64,000 nucleotides of DNA from Ochotona curzoniae (GCF_017591425.1 NW_024466512.1:18293001-18357000); one strand, 5' to 3'. Shown: positions 47,948 to 59,989, numbered from the stretch's first letter. Program-made: numbers and translations. The notes: generated by a model not told the origin, from the sequence alone.

Positions 47948-49925
47948 CAGTAAGGATTTTTTTTAGTGTTTTTTGGTAAAATTTAGTTGGCAGTGGGCTC
48001 TCCCCTTCCCCTCCCCAAACTTACTCCCCTCCCCTCTCTGTTCTTCCCTCTAGGTTCATAATGTATGTCCATCGTGAATTTTCCCAGTGTCCATCATGCT
48101 TCCACTGGAGTGTCTCCCAGCCATTTAGGGGAATAACTTTTCGTTGTAGGTTAATTCTTGTATCCTTGGGCCCTAATGTAGGTACAGTGAGGATTAGACC
48201 TTCATTTTTTTTATGGGCCATACTACTAAGTTATATATGGACACTGACTATCTCAGGTGGTTATAAACAATCCACCTCTTTTGGATGGTTAATTAATAAA
48301 TTACATCACAAGTTCTTGTTACATTAGGTTAAAGTAAGTAGGAAGTAACATTGATTAACAGAGTAAGATTCACATGATATTTCTAGATTTGACATCATAT
48401 CATGTTATATTTGAGCAAATATATGATATTAGACCTTTTGGGATTGGCTCATTTCCCTTAGCATTATGTTCTCTAGTTTGGCCCATTTGGCCACAAAGCA
48501 ATGCATTTCATTTTTTAAATTGCCAAGTAGTATTCATAGTGCAGACAAACCACAGTTTCTTTATCTAGTCTTCCATTGATGGGCATTTAGGTTGCTTTCA
48601 AGTTCTTGCAATTATCGGTTGTGCTGCAATAAACATTGGGGTGCATGTTGCTTTGTCGTACAACAAGGCTTTCGGATATATTCCTAGAAGTGGTATTGCT
48701 GGGTCGTATGGTAGGTGAATTTTTAATTGCCTAAGTGTTCTCCATACTGATTTCCGTAGTGGCTGTACTAGCCTGCATTCCCACCAGCAGTGGAGTAGGG
48801 TTCCCTTTTCTCCACAACCTCACCAGCAGGTGGTGTTCATATTTTTTTGTATATGGGCGATTCTTCCAGGCGTTAGATGGAACCTCAGTGTTGTTTTTAT
48901 TTGAATTTCCCTTATTGCCAGAGAGCATGAGCATTTTTTTCATGTGTTTGTTAGCCATTTGAATTTGTTCCTTGGTAAAATGTCTGCCCATTTCCTGTAC
49001 CCATTTCTTGACTGGTTTGTTTGTTTTGATGTTACTGTTGTTCTGGAGCTCTCTGTATATTCTGGAAATTACCCTTTGTTTTCTGTGTAGTGTGAAAAGA
49101 TCTTCTCCTATTCTGTTGGTTTCTTTTTTATTTTGTTGATTGTTTCCTTTGCTGTGCAGAAGCTTCTTGGCTTAAAGCAGTTCATTTGTTTATTTTGGCC
49201 TTCTTTTGCTTTTGTTGTTTTTTCTAGGAAGTTTTTGCCCACTCCTGTCTCACAGAGTATGTCCAACTTTTTCTTCCAAAAATTTGAAGGTCTTTGGGTG
49301 TAGATTTGGAACTTTAATCCATTTAGATTTGATCTTTGTGTATGGTAAAAGGTATGGTTCTTGCTTCTTATTTCTACAAGCTATTAGCCAGTTGTCCCAA
49401 CATCAATAGATGTTGGGACATCTTTTTTCCCACGTTGTTTTCTGTTTTCTTGTCAAAGATTAGGTAATTGTAGATGTGTGGGTTCCCTTCTGGATTTTCT
49501 ATTTTAATGCATGGATCTACCTCCCTCTTTCTGTACCAGTACTAGGCTGTTTTGATCACCACTACCCTATAATATGTCTAGAGATCTGGGATTGATTCTT
49601 CTTGCTAGATTCTTATTCTTCAGGATAGTTCTGGCTAGTCATGGTTTTTTGTGTTCCCAGATGAACCTTTGCATCATTTTTTCCAGCTCAGAGCAGAAAA
49701 TATAATACCTAGGAAAAAACCTAACAAAGGATGTGGAAAACCTATATGAGGAAAACTATAAAACGTTAAACAAGAAATAGAAAAAGACTTCAAAAATGGA
49801 GAAAAATACCTTGTTCCTGGATGGGCAGAGTAAACATCATCAAAATGGTCATATTACGAAAAGCAATATATAGACTCAACTCAATTCCAATTAAAATACC
49901 AAGAACATACTTTACAGTAAGGATT
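47948..49925 (-). mobile_element. Twin-primed (5'-inverted) LINE-1 insertion with TSDs
   Basis: Complete insertion unit. Perfect 11-bp TSDs cagtaaggatt lie at 47948-47958 and 49915-49925. After the left TSD a T-run marks the poly-A tail of a minus-strand L1. The body reads antisense 3' UTR (to about 48370) and then antisense ORF2 ('acctcaccagcaggtggtgt', 'tttgctgtgcagaagcttct', 'tctttgtgtatggtaaaagg'). At about 49690 the orientation flips: 49690-49914 is ORF2 in sense ('aatacctaggaaaaaaccta', 'tggagaaaaataccttgttc'). In L1 coordinates the flipped piece lies immediately upstream of the body, the hallmark of twin priming. ORF2 is broken and 5'-truncated, so the copy is dead. Confidence 0.9.
48002..48034 (-). 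other. G-quadruplex motif in L1 3' UTR
   Basis: On the minus strand (L1 sense) there are five runs of four G separated by 1, 9, 1 and 2 bases. G4 motifs in L1 3' UTRs are known in primates. Confidence 0.8.
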
Positions 49926-50047
49926 AAAACCAGGAGGTGTCACCACTGGGACTGATGAGCCAATTGTGATTGGATGTGTTAGCGATCATCAAAATGAGTG
50001 TGTAAGGTGTAGCAGTCTTCTGCAAGAGAGAATTATGTTTTGTTGTA
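49926..50047. other. Target-site flank
   Basis: Unique sequence between the L1 insertion and the next CSINE. Confidence 0.4.
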
Positions 50048-50367
50048 AAGATTTTTTTTTTATTGGAAAGTCAGATATACAGAGAGGAGAAGAGACAGAG
50101 AGGAAGATCTTCCATCCACGGTTCATTCCCCACATGGCCACAGTAACCAGAACTGTGCCAGTCTGAAGCCAGGAGCCAAAAGCTTTTTCCAGGTCTCCCA
50201 CGTGGGTGCAGGGTCCCAAGGTTTTGGCCCATCTTCGACTGCTTTTCTCAGGCCACAAGCAGGGAGCTGAATAGGAAGTGAGACTGCCAGTTCACAAGCC
50301 AGTGGCAATATGGTATCCCAGGCATGCAAGGCGAGGAATTTAGCCATTTGGCTACTGTGCCAGGGCC
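50048..50367 (-). repeat. CSINE, full-length, antisense
   Basis: Tail 'gattttttttttattggaaa', 'gagacagagaggaagatctt', 'cccacgtgggtgcagggtcc', 'caggccacaagcagggagct' and head 'cgaggaatttagccatttgg' ending in 'gtgccagggcc'. A possible imperfect TSD (gaatta.gttttgtt / gaatt..ttgtttctt) flanks it. Confidence 0.92.
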
Positions 50368-50397
50368 AAAGAATTTTGTTTCTTACGTTCCTGTTGC

Positions 50398-50710
50398 ATC
50401 TATTTGAAAGAGCAATGCGGGGGGTTGGGGTATGGGCAGAAGCGGTACGTAAGATGGGTTTGAAGGTCAGTCTTCTATCTGCTTGCTCACATGTTAAATG
50501 TCTATAACAGTTGCAGATACGGCTGTAGATAGATGGAAGGCAGGAGACAAAACTCCATCCAGTGTCAAGTTGCAAAGTTGCAAGTGTCAGCAATGATACT
50601 ATGGGGGCACTGTCTGCTGCTTCCCAAGGCACGTTGGCAGCAAGCTGGACTGGAAGCAGAGCGTCTGAGACTGATCAGTATGAGATGTGACAACTCCAAG
50701 CAGCGCCTTA
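50398..50710 (-). repeat. Old CSINE, antisense, adjacent to a younger one
   Basis: 'tcagtcttctatctgcttgc', 'ctgctgcttcccaaggcacg', 'tggcagcaagctggactgga' and 'ccaagcagcgccttaatatg' mark an older subfamily. Together with its neighbour it forms the 169-codon minus frame 50123-50632, which is therefore not a gene. Confidence 0.75.
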
Positions 50711-51069
50711 ATATGCCATACCACTCAGTTTCTGCCCTAGCTGCTCTCAGAATGAGTGTGTTAAAGTTCTGGTCATTCCACTGATAGCAGTCCAGAGCCA
50801 CTTTGTAATCATCTTCAGTGTTAGTTCGTAGAACTTTTAGAAACAAACCTTGCCAAGATTAAATGTAATTTTTCAGAAATTTTCTGATGATTAATTGGGT
50901 TGCTGTTGGTTCAGGAGCTGACTTTGCCAGTGGAGACTTCTTACCAGTTTACCCTGTAAAGTTCCCCCAGAGTGTATTCCACATTATGTTGAGTGCATTA
51001 CTCGTAGTAGCAGGGGGTGGGAGAATTTTGAGACTTGCAATGGCTTTTAATCTACATTTTAAAAATGTT
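50711..51069. other. No recognised feature
   Basis: No repeat or gene recognised. Confidence 0.4.
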
Positions 51070-51430
51070 TAATTAACATAAAGGACAAATTTGATATATT
51101 TCACAGATGCAAATATCCACTTTTTCTCAGTTTTTGCAATAACATAAGCTTAATTTATACTCACAGGCCTAATTCACCACTAACAATGTTCAGTTAAGAA
51201 AATAAAAAGCCCGCTGTTCCAAAGGAGTTTCGATGTGGGCTAAAAACAATTAAACCATGCCAGTTCTGTTTTTGCTTTCTCTTTTTGGTGACCTGTATTA
51301 ACTACCACACATCAGAGAAAACGTATTTGTCTTTGTGGTACTGGCGTCTTTAACTAAGCACACTGGTATCCAGTTGCATCAACTTTGTTACAAAAGACAG
51401 GATGGTGGGGCTGAGAAGAATTTTTTATTT
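51070..51430 (-). mobile_element. L1M 3' UTR fragment, antisense
   Basis: 'ccagttgcatcaactttgtt' and 'acaaaagacaggat' are the same antisense L1M 3' UTR landmark as 45836-45868, and upstream A/T-rich sequence fits the rest of that UTR. No ORF2 follows. Confidence 0.6.
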
Positions 51431-51689
51431 GCCTTTATGAGATTTGTTCAATTGTCCAGCTAGCAAACCTGGAAACAAGCCATCTGATGCAATGTCACTG
51501 TTTTCACCTAGGTGACACCAATGCTTTCCTTGCTATTGCCCATAACCTACCAACAGATTTAATTGTACTCACTGAAACAAATAGCCAGCATTTAGCAATG
51601 TAAATGTGTATTATCTGAAACCTCCAATCCCTTAAATATATGGAACAAAATAACTGTATGTGAACAATAAAATAAATTTACTTGTTTTT

Positions 51690-51905
51690 GAGAGATTGAC
51701 AATGAGGAAGGACTCCCAACTCGTTTCGTTCTCCAAATTGCTGCAGCAGCCAGGACTTGGCCGGTCCCAGGGTGGAGGCTGAGAGCTCAGGCCAAGTCTC
51801 CCGCAGGTCAGGAGAGACCAGATGACTTGAGTCATTAATGTTGCCTCTTGGAGTACACACAACCAGAAAGCTGTGGTCAGGAGCAGACCAGGACTAAAGG
51901 CCACA
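51690..51905 (-). repeat. Old CSINE, antisense
   Basis: 'ctccaaattgctgcagcagc', 'ggccaagtctcccgcaggtc', 'gatgacttgagtcattaatg' and 'aaccagaaagctgtggtcag' follow an old antisense C-repeat. Confidence 0.7.
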
Positions 51906-52787
51906 TCTTCCAATTATGGTGGAAAAAGAAGCCTGTTTCTTTTTCTGGATTTGTTTATTTCCGTCAACCCACTTACTAAAACAAGGCTATATCCATTGGT
52001 TATGTAAACATGAATCATGAATAATTCTAAGCTGAGAACAATATGCAGTGTGGCTGTTATGTATGCACCCTCAAACTTGTGTGTTAGATTTAGAACACAG
52101 GAAACTCTAAGGCGGTGCTCCTTGACAGATCACATGGAGACAGGTTGACTGTATTGCATTGTTTGAAATTAGAACTTTCATTAGGAAGTTAAAGATGAGT
52201 GCTTATAACATATGAGAGGGGCTCAAAAAAATGACTTGGCTATAGATAATGTTTTTAATTTGTAAGAACTACAGCATCATTTTTCTGTTTTCTGAAATAA
52301 AGATGCTCTAGGTTTTCTAAAAGGTAGAACAGAAAAGAAATCAGATGAGGGGAAACCAAAAATGTAAACCATAACACTAAGAAAAATAATAGGAGCTGAG
52401 AAGTTACTGGATCTGAGGGGAGGGGCTCTGGTGAAATCCTCAGGCTACTTAGCCGAGTAGGTTCTGTTAGAGCCCCAGGGTGGCTGGAACCTTCTACATC
52501 CTGGTTTTACTAATTAGAAATACTACTCTCCATTGGCGAATTGAGGGAAAATGGCAGGAGGCTCATTGTGCCGGAGTAAACAAAGATTCTTTCCCCCAAA
52601 TACAAATTGGGAGGCCTAACCTTTCTGCAGCATATCCAACCAAACTCTGAGATGCCAGAAGCGGGTGTCAGCAGCCCAGACTGGCCTACAAATGTAACCA
52701 GGCATATCAAGAGAATCAGTAACACAACTTCCTCAGCAAATGGAAAAACTTAAAATACATTTTACATGTTCCTATCACTTACTTTGA
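51906..52787. other. No recognised feature
   Basis: No repeat or gene recognised. Confidence 0.4.
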
Positions 52788-52802
52788 GACTTGAACATTC
52801 TT

Positions 52803-53112
52803 TTGAAGATTTATTTATTTCTATTAGAAAGGCAGATTTACAGAGGGAAGTAGAGACAGAGGGATCTTCCATTTTTTAGCTCACTCCTCAAATGACCACA
52901 ATGCCCAGAGCTGGATAGATCTGAAGCAAGGAGCCAGGAGCCTCTGTCAGGTCTTCTATGTGGATACAGGGTCCTAAAGCTTTAGGCCATCCTTCACTGC
53001 TTTCCCATGCCACAGGAGGGAACTGGATCAGAAGTGGAGCAGCCGGGACATGAATCAGTACTCATATGGAATAATGCTGCAAAGCAGAGTTGAGCTATCA
53101 TGCTGATCTTAG
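52803..53112 (-). repeat. CSINE, full-length, antisense, with 15-bp TSD
   Basis: 'gaagatttatttatttctat' tail, 'gatcttccattttttagctc', 'tcactgctttcccatgccac', 'aactggatcagaagtggagc', head 'gagttgagctatcatgctga'. Flanks gacttgaacattctt (52788-52802) and gacttgaccattctt (53113-53127) form a 15-bp TSD with one mismatch. Confidence 0.93.
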
Positions 53113-53439
53113 GACTTGACCATTCTTGAAAATAATGCATTACCTGCACTAAAAGATTACTTAGGATAAATAAGTTACAATTATAACAATGAAAATTCAA
53201 GACCTTCAGCTTAAGCTTCAACAAGTATGGTTTGGAAGTCATGACTCACATCCTTAATACAAGGTAAAGGTTGAACAAACCAAGTGCCAACAACTGTTGT
53301 TGGACTTAGTGAGGAGTTGAGATTACAGGGACAGGAGGGACCACTAACTTCATCTGGAGAAATGGAAAGCCTGAGTCCTGGCTAAGATCTGCTTGCTTAA
53401 AACAGCAGGAACTGGAGCCATTTGTAAATTACCTCCAAG

Positions 53440-53515
53440 AATATATATAACAATCTATGTATATGTAATATATAATATTATATGTATTCTAAGAAAAATC
53501 TATATATCCAAGACT
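53440..53515. repeat. AT-rich low-complexity tract
   Basis: Irregular 'atatatataa' and 'taatatataatattatatg' runs. Confidence 0.75.
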
Positions 53516-53634
53516 GGCTCAAGACTAGAAAAAAATCAACCAATGTAAAGAGACATATTAACAAGCTGAAAATAAATTGTTACTGGCTGATAGTAACTGA
53601 AAGAGAAGACATTTGAGAAAATTCTATATGTGAT

Positions 53635-53923
53635 TAGGGCTTTCTGCAAAGTAGTCATGGAGGGCATCCCATATGGGTACTTCTTCACATCCTGGTGGCT
53701 CTGCTTGTGGTCCAGCTCTCTGCCTGTGGTCTAGGAAAGCAGTGCAGGAAGGTCCATGTCCTTGGGCAGCTGTAACCATGTGGGAGACTGAAAGAAGCTC
53801 CTGGCTCATCTCAGCTCTGGTTATTCCCGCCATTTGGTGAGTGAGCCAGTGGATGAAAGATCTCTCTCCTTTCTCTGTAAAATTTGTCTTTCAAATAAAA
53901 ATAAGTAAATTTGAAAAAAAAAA
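53635..53923 (+). repeat. CSINE, sense, head eroded
   Basis: 'ggcatcccatatgggtactt', 'gtggtctaggaaagcagtgc', 'ccatgtgggagactgaaaga', 'aagctcctggctcatctcag', 'aataaaaataagtaaat' tail. Confidence 0.88.
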
Positions 53924-54483
53924 GTACTAGAAACACTGGCTATCTACATGTAACATCAATAATTAAAACATAGAATTCTACCATAAAATTGACTGAAATG
54001 CATCGAGCAAGGAAACATAAAATCATCAAGCTTTCTTTTCTGGGCAACAAGTTTGCCTAGAGTCTGGCAGTAGTGAATTTGTAGATACAATCTCAAAAAC
54101 ATAACTGATAAAACAAAAAGTCCGACTTCATTAAGACCATAATCTATGCTTTGTAATAGACAATGAAAAGATATGTCACAGACTGTGAGCAAGCATTTAT
54201 AAAATTCCTAGGAATTTATGAAACTTAATAAAATGGCTCAACTCATTTTTATGAAGGAACAAAAGATCAGAACAAAACCTCACCAAAGATTTAATGAGAA
54301 AAACACACAATGGCCAGTAAGCATCAAGTGAGGTTCAGTAGTGTTTGTCATTACAGATTTGCACAGTAAGACAAAAGATACTGAACACATATATTAGAAT
54401 GGCTAAAAATATGTGATCATGCCAATTGAAGGAGCACAAAATTGTTTGATCTCTGCCGTGAATGCCAAATGATATGATCACTA

Positions 54484-54890
54484 CTTTTTTTTAGGTTTTA
54501 GTGAAATATAATGCTTTTAATTTTATACTTTATCAAACTATTACGTATGTGACAACTGCAGAAAATACAATAGTAAAACATTGAACAAATTAACAAAAAA
54601 GAAAACACCATTCCCTCGCTATTTATTTTCCTAACTCTGTTGACATAAAAGCAACAAACTAGTTGGCCAAAGCCAAGTCATGCCTATCGGTGAGTGCCAA
54701 CTCAACTGCCAGGTCTCAACGAAGGTCATGAAGGTGTGCGACATAAGGGTCTAAGTCTCACTCACGGAAGACAGCAGTAAAGGACATAGCGATACTCTTC
54801 TTGATTTTGGTTCTCTTGGTGTTGTAAGAATGGGCTACGACGGGTCATTCTGTTTGGGGAAAGGGCTACCCACGTGGAGGACTTAGATGA
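54484..54890 (-). other. Retrocopy-like block of unknown origin
   Basis: On the plus strand a T-run (54486-54492) precedes sequence that, on the minus strand, would be a transcript-like segment ending in poly-A, with more CpG than its AT-rich surroundings. I recognise no gene in its translations. It may be a processed pseudogene or unusual L1 3' UTR. Confidence 0.3.
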
Positions 54891-55135
54891 ACAGAAATGT
54901 TCTCAAAGACCACGTTGAGACTTGCTGCCTTCACCATATTAAAAATAGAAGGGATGTCCTCCTGACATGACCAGTGGGGTGCTGCTTCTAAACTCACATT
55001 TTACTCTGACCATTTCTTTGACCACTGCTTTCAAAGACAATTTGTTGGCTTATTTCAGTTACCGTATTGACCAAGTTTCATCCATGATGCAAATGATAAG
55101 ATTTTATCTGTGTTTATGGCTGAGTAACAGCATTC
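54891..55135 (-). mobile_element. L1M fragment, ORF2 end and 3' UTR, antisense
   Basis: On the minus strand: 'ctgttactcagccataaaca', 'tcatttgcatcatggatgaa', 'acggtaactgaaataagcca' match the L1 ORF2 end ('actattcagccataaa', 'catggatgaaacttgg', 'aagtgaaataagcca'). Confidence 0.7.
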
Positions 55136-58069
55136 AGTGAGTACAAATGACATTTAATACTTGGATCTACAGTAGTACACAATTTTGCTTCATAAGCATG
55201 GTCTGCTGTATTTGGATGAGACAGGTAACGCATTGATGATCTTGACATATCTTTAAAGACCTGTTTATCCAAAAGGCCAAACGATAGAGAGGATAAGCCA
55301 GATAGCTGCTTCACTACCACACGGGTGGCACAGGTCCATGCACTTGGCCCTCATTTTGCTTCGATCTCAGACTCTGACTAGCACTCTGAAACAAGGATGC
55401 CAGCTTCACAGGCATCTGGCTTAAGCTACTGTGCCACGATGCCATTCTGCCTTGGTTTTTACAAACTAACCCCCATGCTGGTTTTCCAGGCAATACTTGG
55501 AGCAAGTTTCTCACTCGGAGCTATGAATCCAACTAATTTTACTAAGCATTTTTTAACCACTATATTCTATTGCCCATCATACCGGTTTTCTGCTCTGCCT
55601 CTTCCACTGCCCTTACCCAAAGTGGGCCTCCCAATCTGCCACAGCCTTTACTTGTTCCAGTGACAGAAACCTTGAAAACAAACACTAAGTGACCTTGAGA
55701 CTTACATGTGCAAGAGGGTCTCACAGAGCTAAGTATGTGTGACCTAATCCATGTGTAATTTTTTTTTAACATTGTACCAAAATAGATAGATCTGTCATCT
55801 TTTTCTATGGATTTTAAGAGTTCCCTTACAGTTCTAAAATCAAGAAAATCAAATAACAAAAGAAAAAAAAAATTCAGACTAGTTTCTCTTACCTGACCAG
55901 TTCTGATGAAGTGATCAAGTCTACACTGACTGACTTTTTAAGTCAATCCCTCACGTATATGTTCACCAACATCTTGGTTCCTTACCATACTGTCTGCTCT
56001 GGTCTTTGAATTGCCAGAATATCAAGTGGTCCTCAAGCTCAAACAAAGCTCCACTTTTTCTCTTGGTATCTTTTATTTCTCTACCCTAAGAAATTTCTTT
56101 TCTGGAATACTCTATGGTGAAGTAGAAAGAACACGAGCTTGTGGCGCCAAATATGCTTGAGTTTGGCCCTTGAAGATCCTCTGGTTTCCCTCCTCTAAAC
56201 CACACAGTCAGCCCCCTCATGTACAGGCAAGTGCAGTACCCAGGTTACTGGGTTTCCTTCAAAAGTCATTTCTCACTAGTCACATTCTTCCTCAGCAGTC
56301 TTCCTTCCCACACATCTCTAGACCCACTTTCTTGAGTAATCCACAGCCCCTATGTCCACAGATCTCCAAGCCTGCTCCTCTGACAGTGTACTGTGCCAGT
56401 CCGGACCCTGCCTGCCTACCCAGAACCCACATATTCATGTGGGGAGTCCCTAGACCCTGTTTGTTGGCATGGTGGCATCTTTCCCTACATATGTTTTGAA
56501 ATATGTACATGTGTGTGAGACTATACTGCCACACTGGTATAGTTAACACGGATTTGGCATTATTCAGGACCATGATATGCATCGGCTATTAGCTGCTTTT
56601 CTCTCAGCAGTGTAACACTTGCCAGTGTACCATGTAACTAGGCTGTTGCCTACAGCTTGGTGGATGCATTTTCCTTCCATCTCTGTAATGGTCCCTGTGT
56701 GACATCAACACCGGATGCTAAGCATTCCTGCTGGTGCCAAGCAAAAGGTGTAGGAGACTATGTGAATTTTTCTCACTTTCCTTCCTTCTTAGTCTCTTTT
56801 GTGGGCAAGGGAACAGCAAAATTGGAGTCATCCTATGGTCTGCTTAGAGTTTAACATGACTCTGAGTAGATCTGGATTCTGAAGTATAAAAAATTAGCAC
56901 TCCCAAGGGGGTTTGATTCTAACGAGTTGATTCTTTCTGAGGAGAAGTATTTCAATGGTGGGAGGGTCAACCTGATCATCTGGCTTGGGGCACTGTAGAG
57001 GCCTTCCAAAGAAGGTACTGCATTTGTATTTGTTCTGCATTTGAGCTCAGCAGGGGAACCTCTTGAAGAAAGCCCACTGCACTTACGCACCAAATGAGTT
57101 ACATTAGACTTCCTTGCTCACATTCTCATAAAGCATGATTGGAACACAATAAATATGGAAATACAAAAACACATTAAAATTGTTATTAGAAATTCCTTAC
57201 ACGTAATCAGGGCTCCCGTGAGAGGATCAGACAGTATGTTTCTGGCAATTTCTCTCATGCAGGAGAAAGCCCAGGAGGAATCAGTATTATAAAAATGCCT
57301 GTTCATTTAAAATAGGTTTATTATCGGTCACTGAAAAATCTAAGCTGTCATCATTGCCCAGGCCCTCTAGGATAGACATGGCTTGGTGCAAGGAAGCAGC
57401 ATTGGCCAATAGTTATCTGGAGCTCTTGATGTAGAACTGGAATTTAAGAGGACAGAGATTTTATGAAAGTAGGATTGACAGTCACTGGCAGATAGGGCCA
57501 GATCCCTGCAGGAATGAGAAAAGGAGGCAGAGGGTCATTCTAAAAGTATAAATGATGCTTGCATCTGCCCAAAAGCATTCATTTTATCATGAGAATAGCA
57601 AGGCAGTAGTGATCGCATCTTTATGAGCTTTTAGCTTAGCATGAAAATGAACAGAAGTTATCAATCGCACTTTCCGAGGGCTTTTGTTTTGAGCAGCCTA
57701 GGCCCTTTGAATTTTGCTCCCAGCCTCTAATTGTTAGCTTCAGGTTTATTCTATTTCCCCAAAATTGTTGTGCTTAAAAGCTTCTTCTTTGGCCAGATTT
57801 TTGTGTCATCCTCTTTCCTGGTGCTGCAGCCAGAGGTTTGTGTCTGTAATAAATGTCACTTTGTGCGATTATCTGAATGGAAATTCTTTCATGTGAGCCA
57901 AAAACCAAGGGAGCCTCCATCCTTAGTGCCAGCTTCTTCGTAACAATATAAAAGAATGTTTGGATGAACTTTTACTTATCTGCCCAGTAAGTAACTTATA
58001 GTGCAATTATCATCATAACATGGGTTGTTTTGAAAGTCCATCCTTTCCAGCATCTAGGACTGAAATGGA
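55136..58069. other. Mostly unrecognised sequence
   Basis: About 2.9 kb with no confident feature. A short MIR-like head ('gtagaaagaacacgagcttg', 56120-56140) is the only hint of a repeat. Frames to 109 codons have no known domain. Confidence 0.35.
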
Positions 58070-58190
58070 GCTAGTATGAAGAAATACCCTTTGAAATCAG
58101 AAGGAGTCAAGTTCTGATACCCCACCACCAAAACATAGATTTGCTCATTTATGGCATCTGCCTAGTTTTTCTGGATCTCTAGTTAGAGGT
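58070..58190 (+). repeat. Possible MIR SINE fragment, sense
   Basis: 'gtatgaagaaataccctttg' and 'aaatcagaaggagtcaagtt' recall the MIR 5' part. Weakly preserved. Confidence 0.4.
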
Positions 58191-58537
58191 CTTCCATAAT
58201 AGGTGAGCTGGTTGAATGGGGAAATATGAGTCATGCTTATTGATGACAACCATAGAAAGAGGTTGAGTGGCTAAAATATGTGTGTCACACACATAGGTAG
58301 AAGCAAAGGAAGACTGTGGATTTGGAAAAGAAAACTCCACGTAGAAAAAGGCTGGTGAGCCTTAGTCAAAGTATAAATGGTATGAGGTCGAAGTTTCTAC
58401 TTTTAAGAATACTAAGTATAATGCACTCAACAAAATGATAAACATATATTGTTGACATCCTCTACACAATGTCTATCAAATACACATGGATCACTGGGAA
58501 GCAGCAGTCACATACCCACCTTTAGGAGAAGAAGAAA

Positions 58538-58866
58538 GGGCCCGGTGCCATGGCCTAGTGATTAAAGCCCTCCCCTTGAATGCGCTGGGATCCCATATGG
58601 GCACCAGTTCTAATCCCGGCAGCTCCATTTCCCATCCAGCTCCCTGCCTGTGGCCTGGGAAAGCAGTCGAGGATAGACCAAAGCTCTGAGACCCTGCCCA
58701 TGTGGGAGACCCAGAAGAAGTTCCTGGCTCCTGGCTTTGGATATGCTCAGCTCCAGCCGTTGCAGCTGCTTAGGGGGTGAATCATCAGAAGGAAGATCTT
58801 CCTCTCTATCTTTCCTCCTCTCTGTATACCTGACTTTGTAATGAAAATAAAATAAATCTTAAAAAA
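58538..58866 (+). repeat. CSINE, near-consensus, sense
   Basis: Head 'gggcccggtgccatggccta', 'gaatgcgctgggatcccata', 'tgtggcctgggaaagcagtc', 'gaagaagttcctggctcctg', 'gtgaatcatcagaaggaaga' and an 'aaaataaaataaatctt' tail. One of the youngest-looking copies here. The 66- and 67-codon frames are repeat-derived. Confidence 0.95.
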
Positions 58867-59149
58867 GGGGTGGGGGGAGGAAGAAGGCCTAGGAAAAAGC
58901 CAAGAAGAACTGTGCAGACTGACAGTATGAAGTGAAGGTTGGGGCAGTGTAGAGGGGTTCAGGTTCAGCTAGGTTACAGCCTTTGTTAGTGACCAGTAGA
59001 AGAACGCCAAACAACTGGGGCTGGTAACTTCATAAATTATGGGCTAACATAAGGTCTTTGAGCAAATGAGATCTGGAGTCACTACAAATCATGTTTATTC
59101 TGATTGTGGTAAAGATTGTAGTTGGAAACAATAAGATATGTGATCTCTT

Positions 59150-59489
59150 CTTTTGGTTTTTAAAGATTTATTTATTTTTATTGGAACGGCAAATATACAG
59201 AGAGGAGGAGAGACAGAGAGGAAGGTTTTCTGTCCGATGAGTCACCCCCTAAGCAGCTGCAACGGCTGGAGCTGAGCATATCCGAAGCCAGGAGCCAGGA
59301 ACTTCTTCTGGGTCTCCTACATGCGTGCAGGGTCTCAGAGCTTTGGGCCATCCTCGACTGCTTTCCCAGGCCACAAAGCAGAGAGCTGGATGGGAAATGG
59401 AGCTGCCAGGATTAGAACTGGCGCCCATATGGGATCCCTGTGCTTACAAGGTGAGAACTTTAACTGCTACGCTATTACGCCAGGCCCAG
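59150..59489 (-). repeat. CSINE, near-consensus, antisense, with perfect 15-bp TSD
   Basis: 'taaagatttatttattttta' tail, 'gagacagagaggaaggtttt', 'ctgcaacggctggagctgag', 'tgctttcccaggccacaaag', head 'gctattacgccaggccc'. Perfect TSD gatatgtgatctctt at 59135-59149 and 59490-59504. Confidence 0.96.
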
Positions 59490-59504
59490 GATATGTGATC
59501 TCTT

Positions 59505-59929
59505 TTAAAGATGGTGATCAGACAAAGGAAACCGCCTTGGAGGGGCAAGGTACAGCAGGAAGGGAGGGAAGCCAGGAAACCGAACTGGATCCATCCTTGT
59601 ATTACTGTTTGACTTCGGAAGAGGTACATCCATGCAAGTCATTGGCAAAGCATTGTGTACAATGGCTTATGAGCTGAATGATTAGTGTAAATTATTGGAG
59701 AGACAAGTTCTTGAATCCCTAATAAAAATCATTCATTCTTTGAAAATTCTCCTACATAAAAATTTACTCTTTTCTTTCTCTGCAACCTTTCAACTTGTTC
59801 TGATCCCAGAGTTCTTGTATATGCGCCTTTTAAAAGCTCTAAGAGTGAATTGTTAACCTCATGTTGATGGAAATTTATTATTTTCACCCAGTTGTGGTCT
59901 GTTCTCAGCTCACTGGTTCTGTATTTTAG
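59505..59929. other. No recognised feature
   Basis: No repeat or gene recognised. Confidence 0.4.
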
Positions 59930-59989
59930 GGGATATATAGTGAAAGTGTAGAGGGGACTGAGATATTCAGATATGGAGACAAAGTGTAT

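Noticed and set aside
48731..48991. 86-codon minus-strand frame over the L1
   Set aside because: It is a surviving piece of broken ORF2, not an independent gene.
50123..50632. 169-codon minus-strand open frame
   Set aside because: It spans two adjacent antisense CSINEs; the frame is a by-product of repeat sequence.
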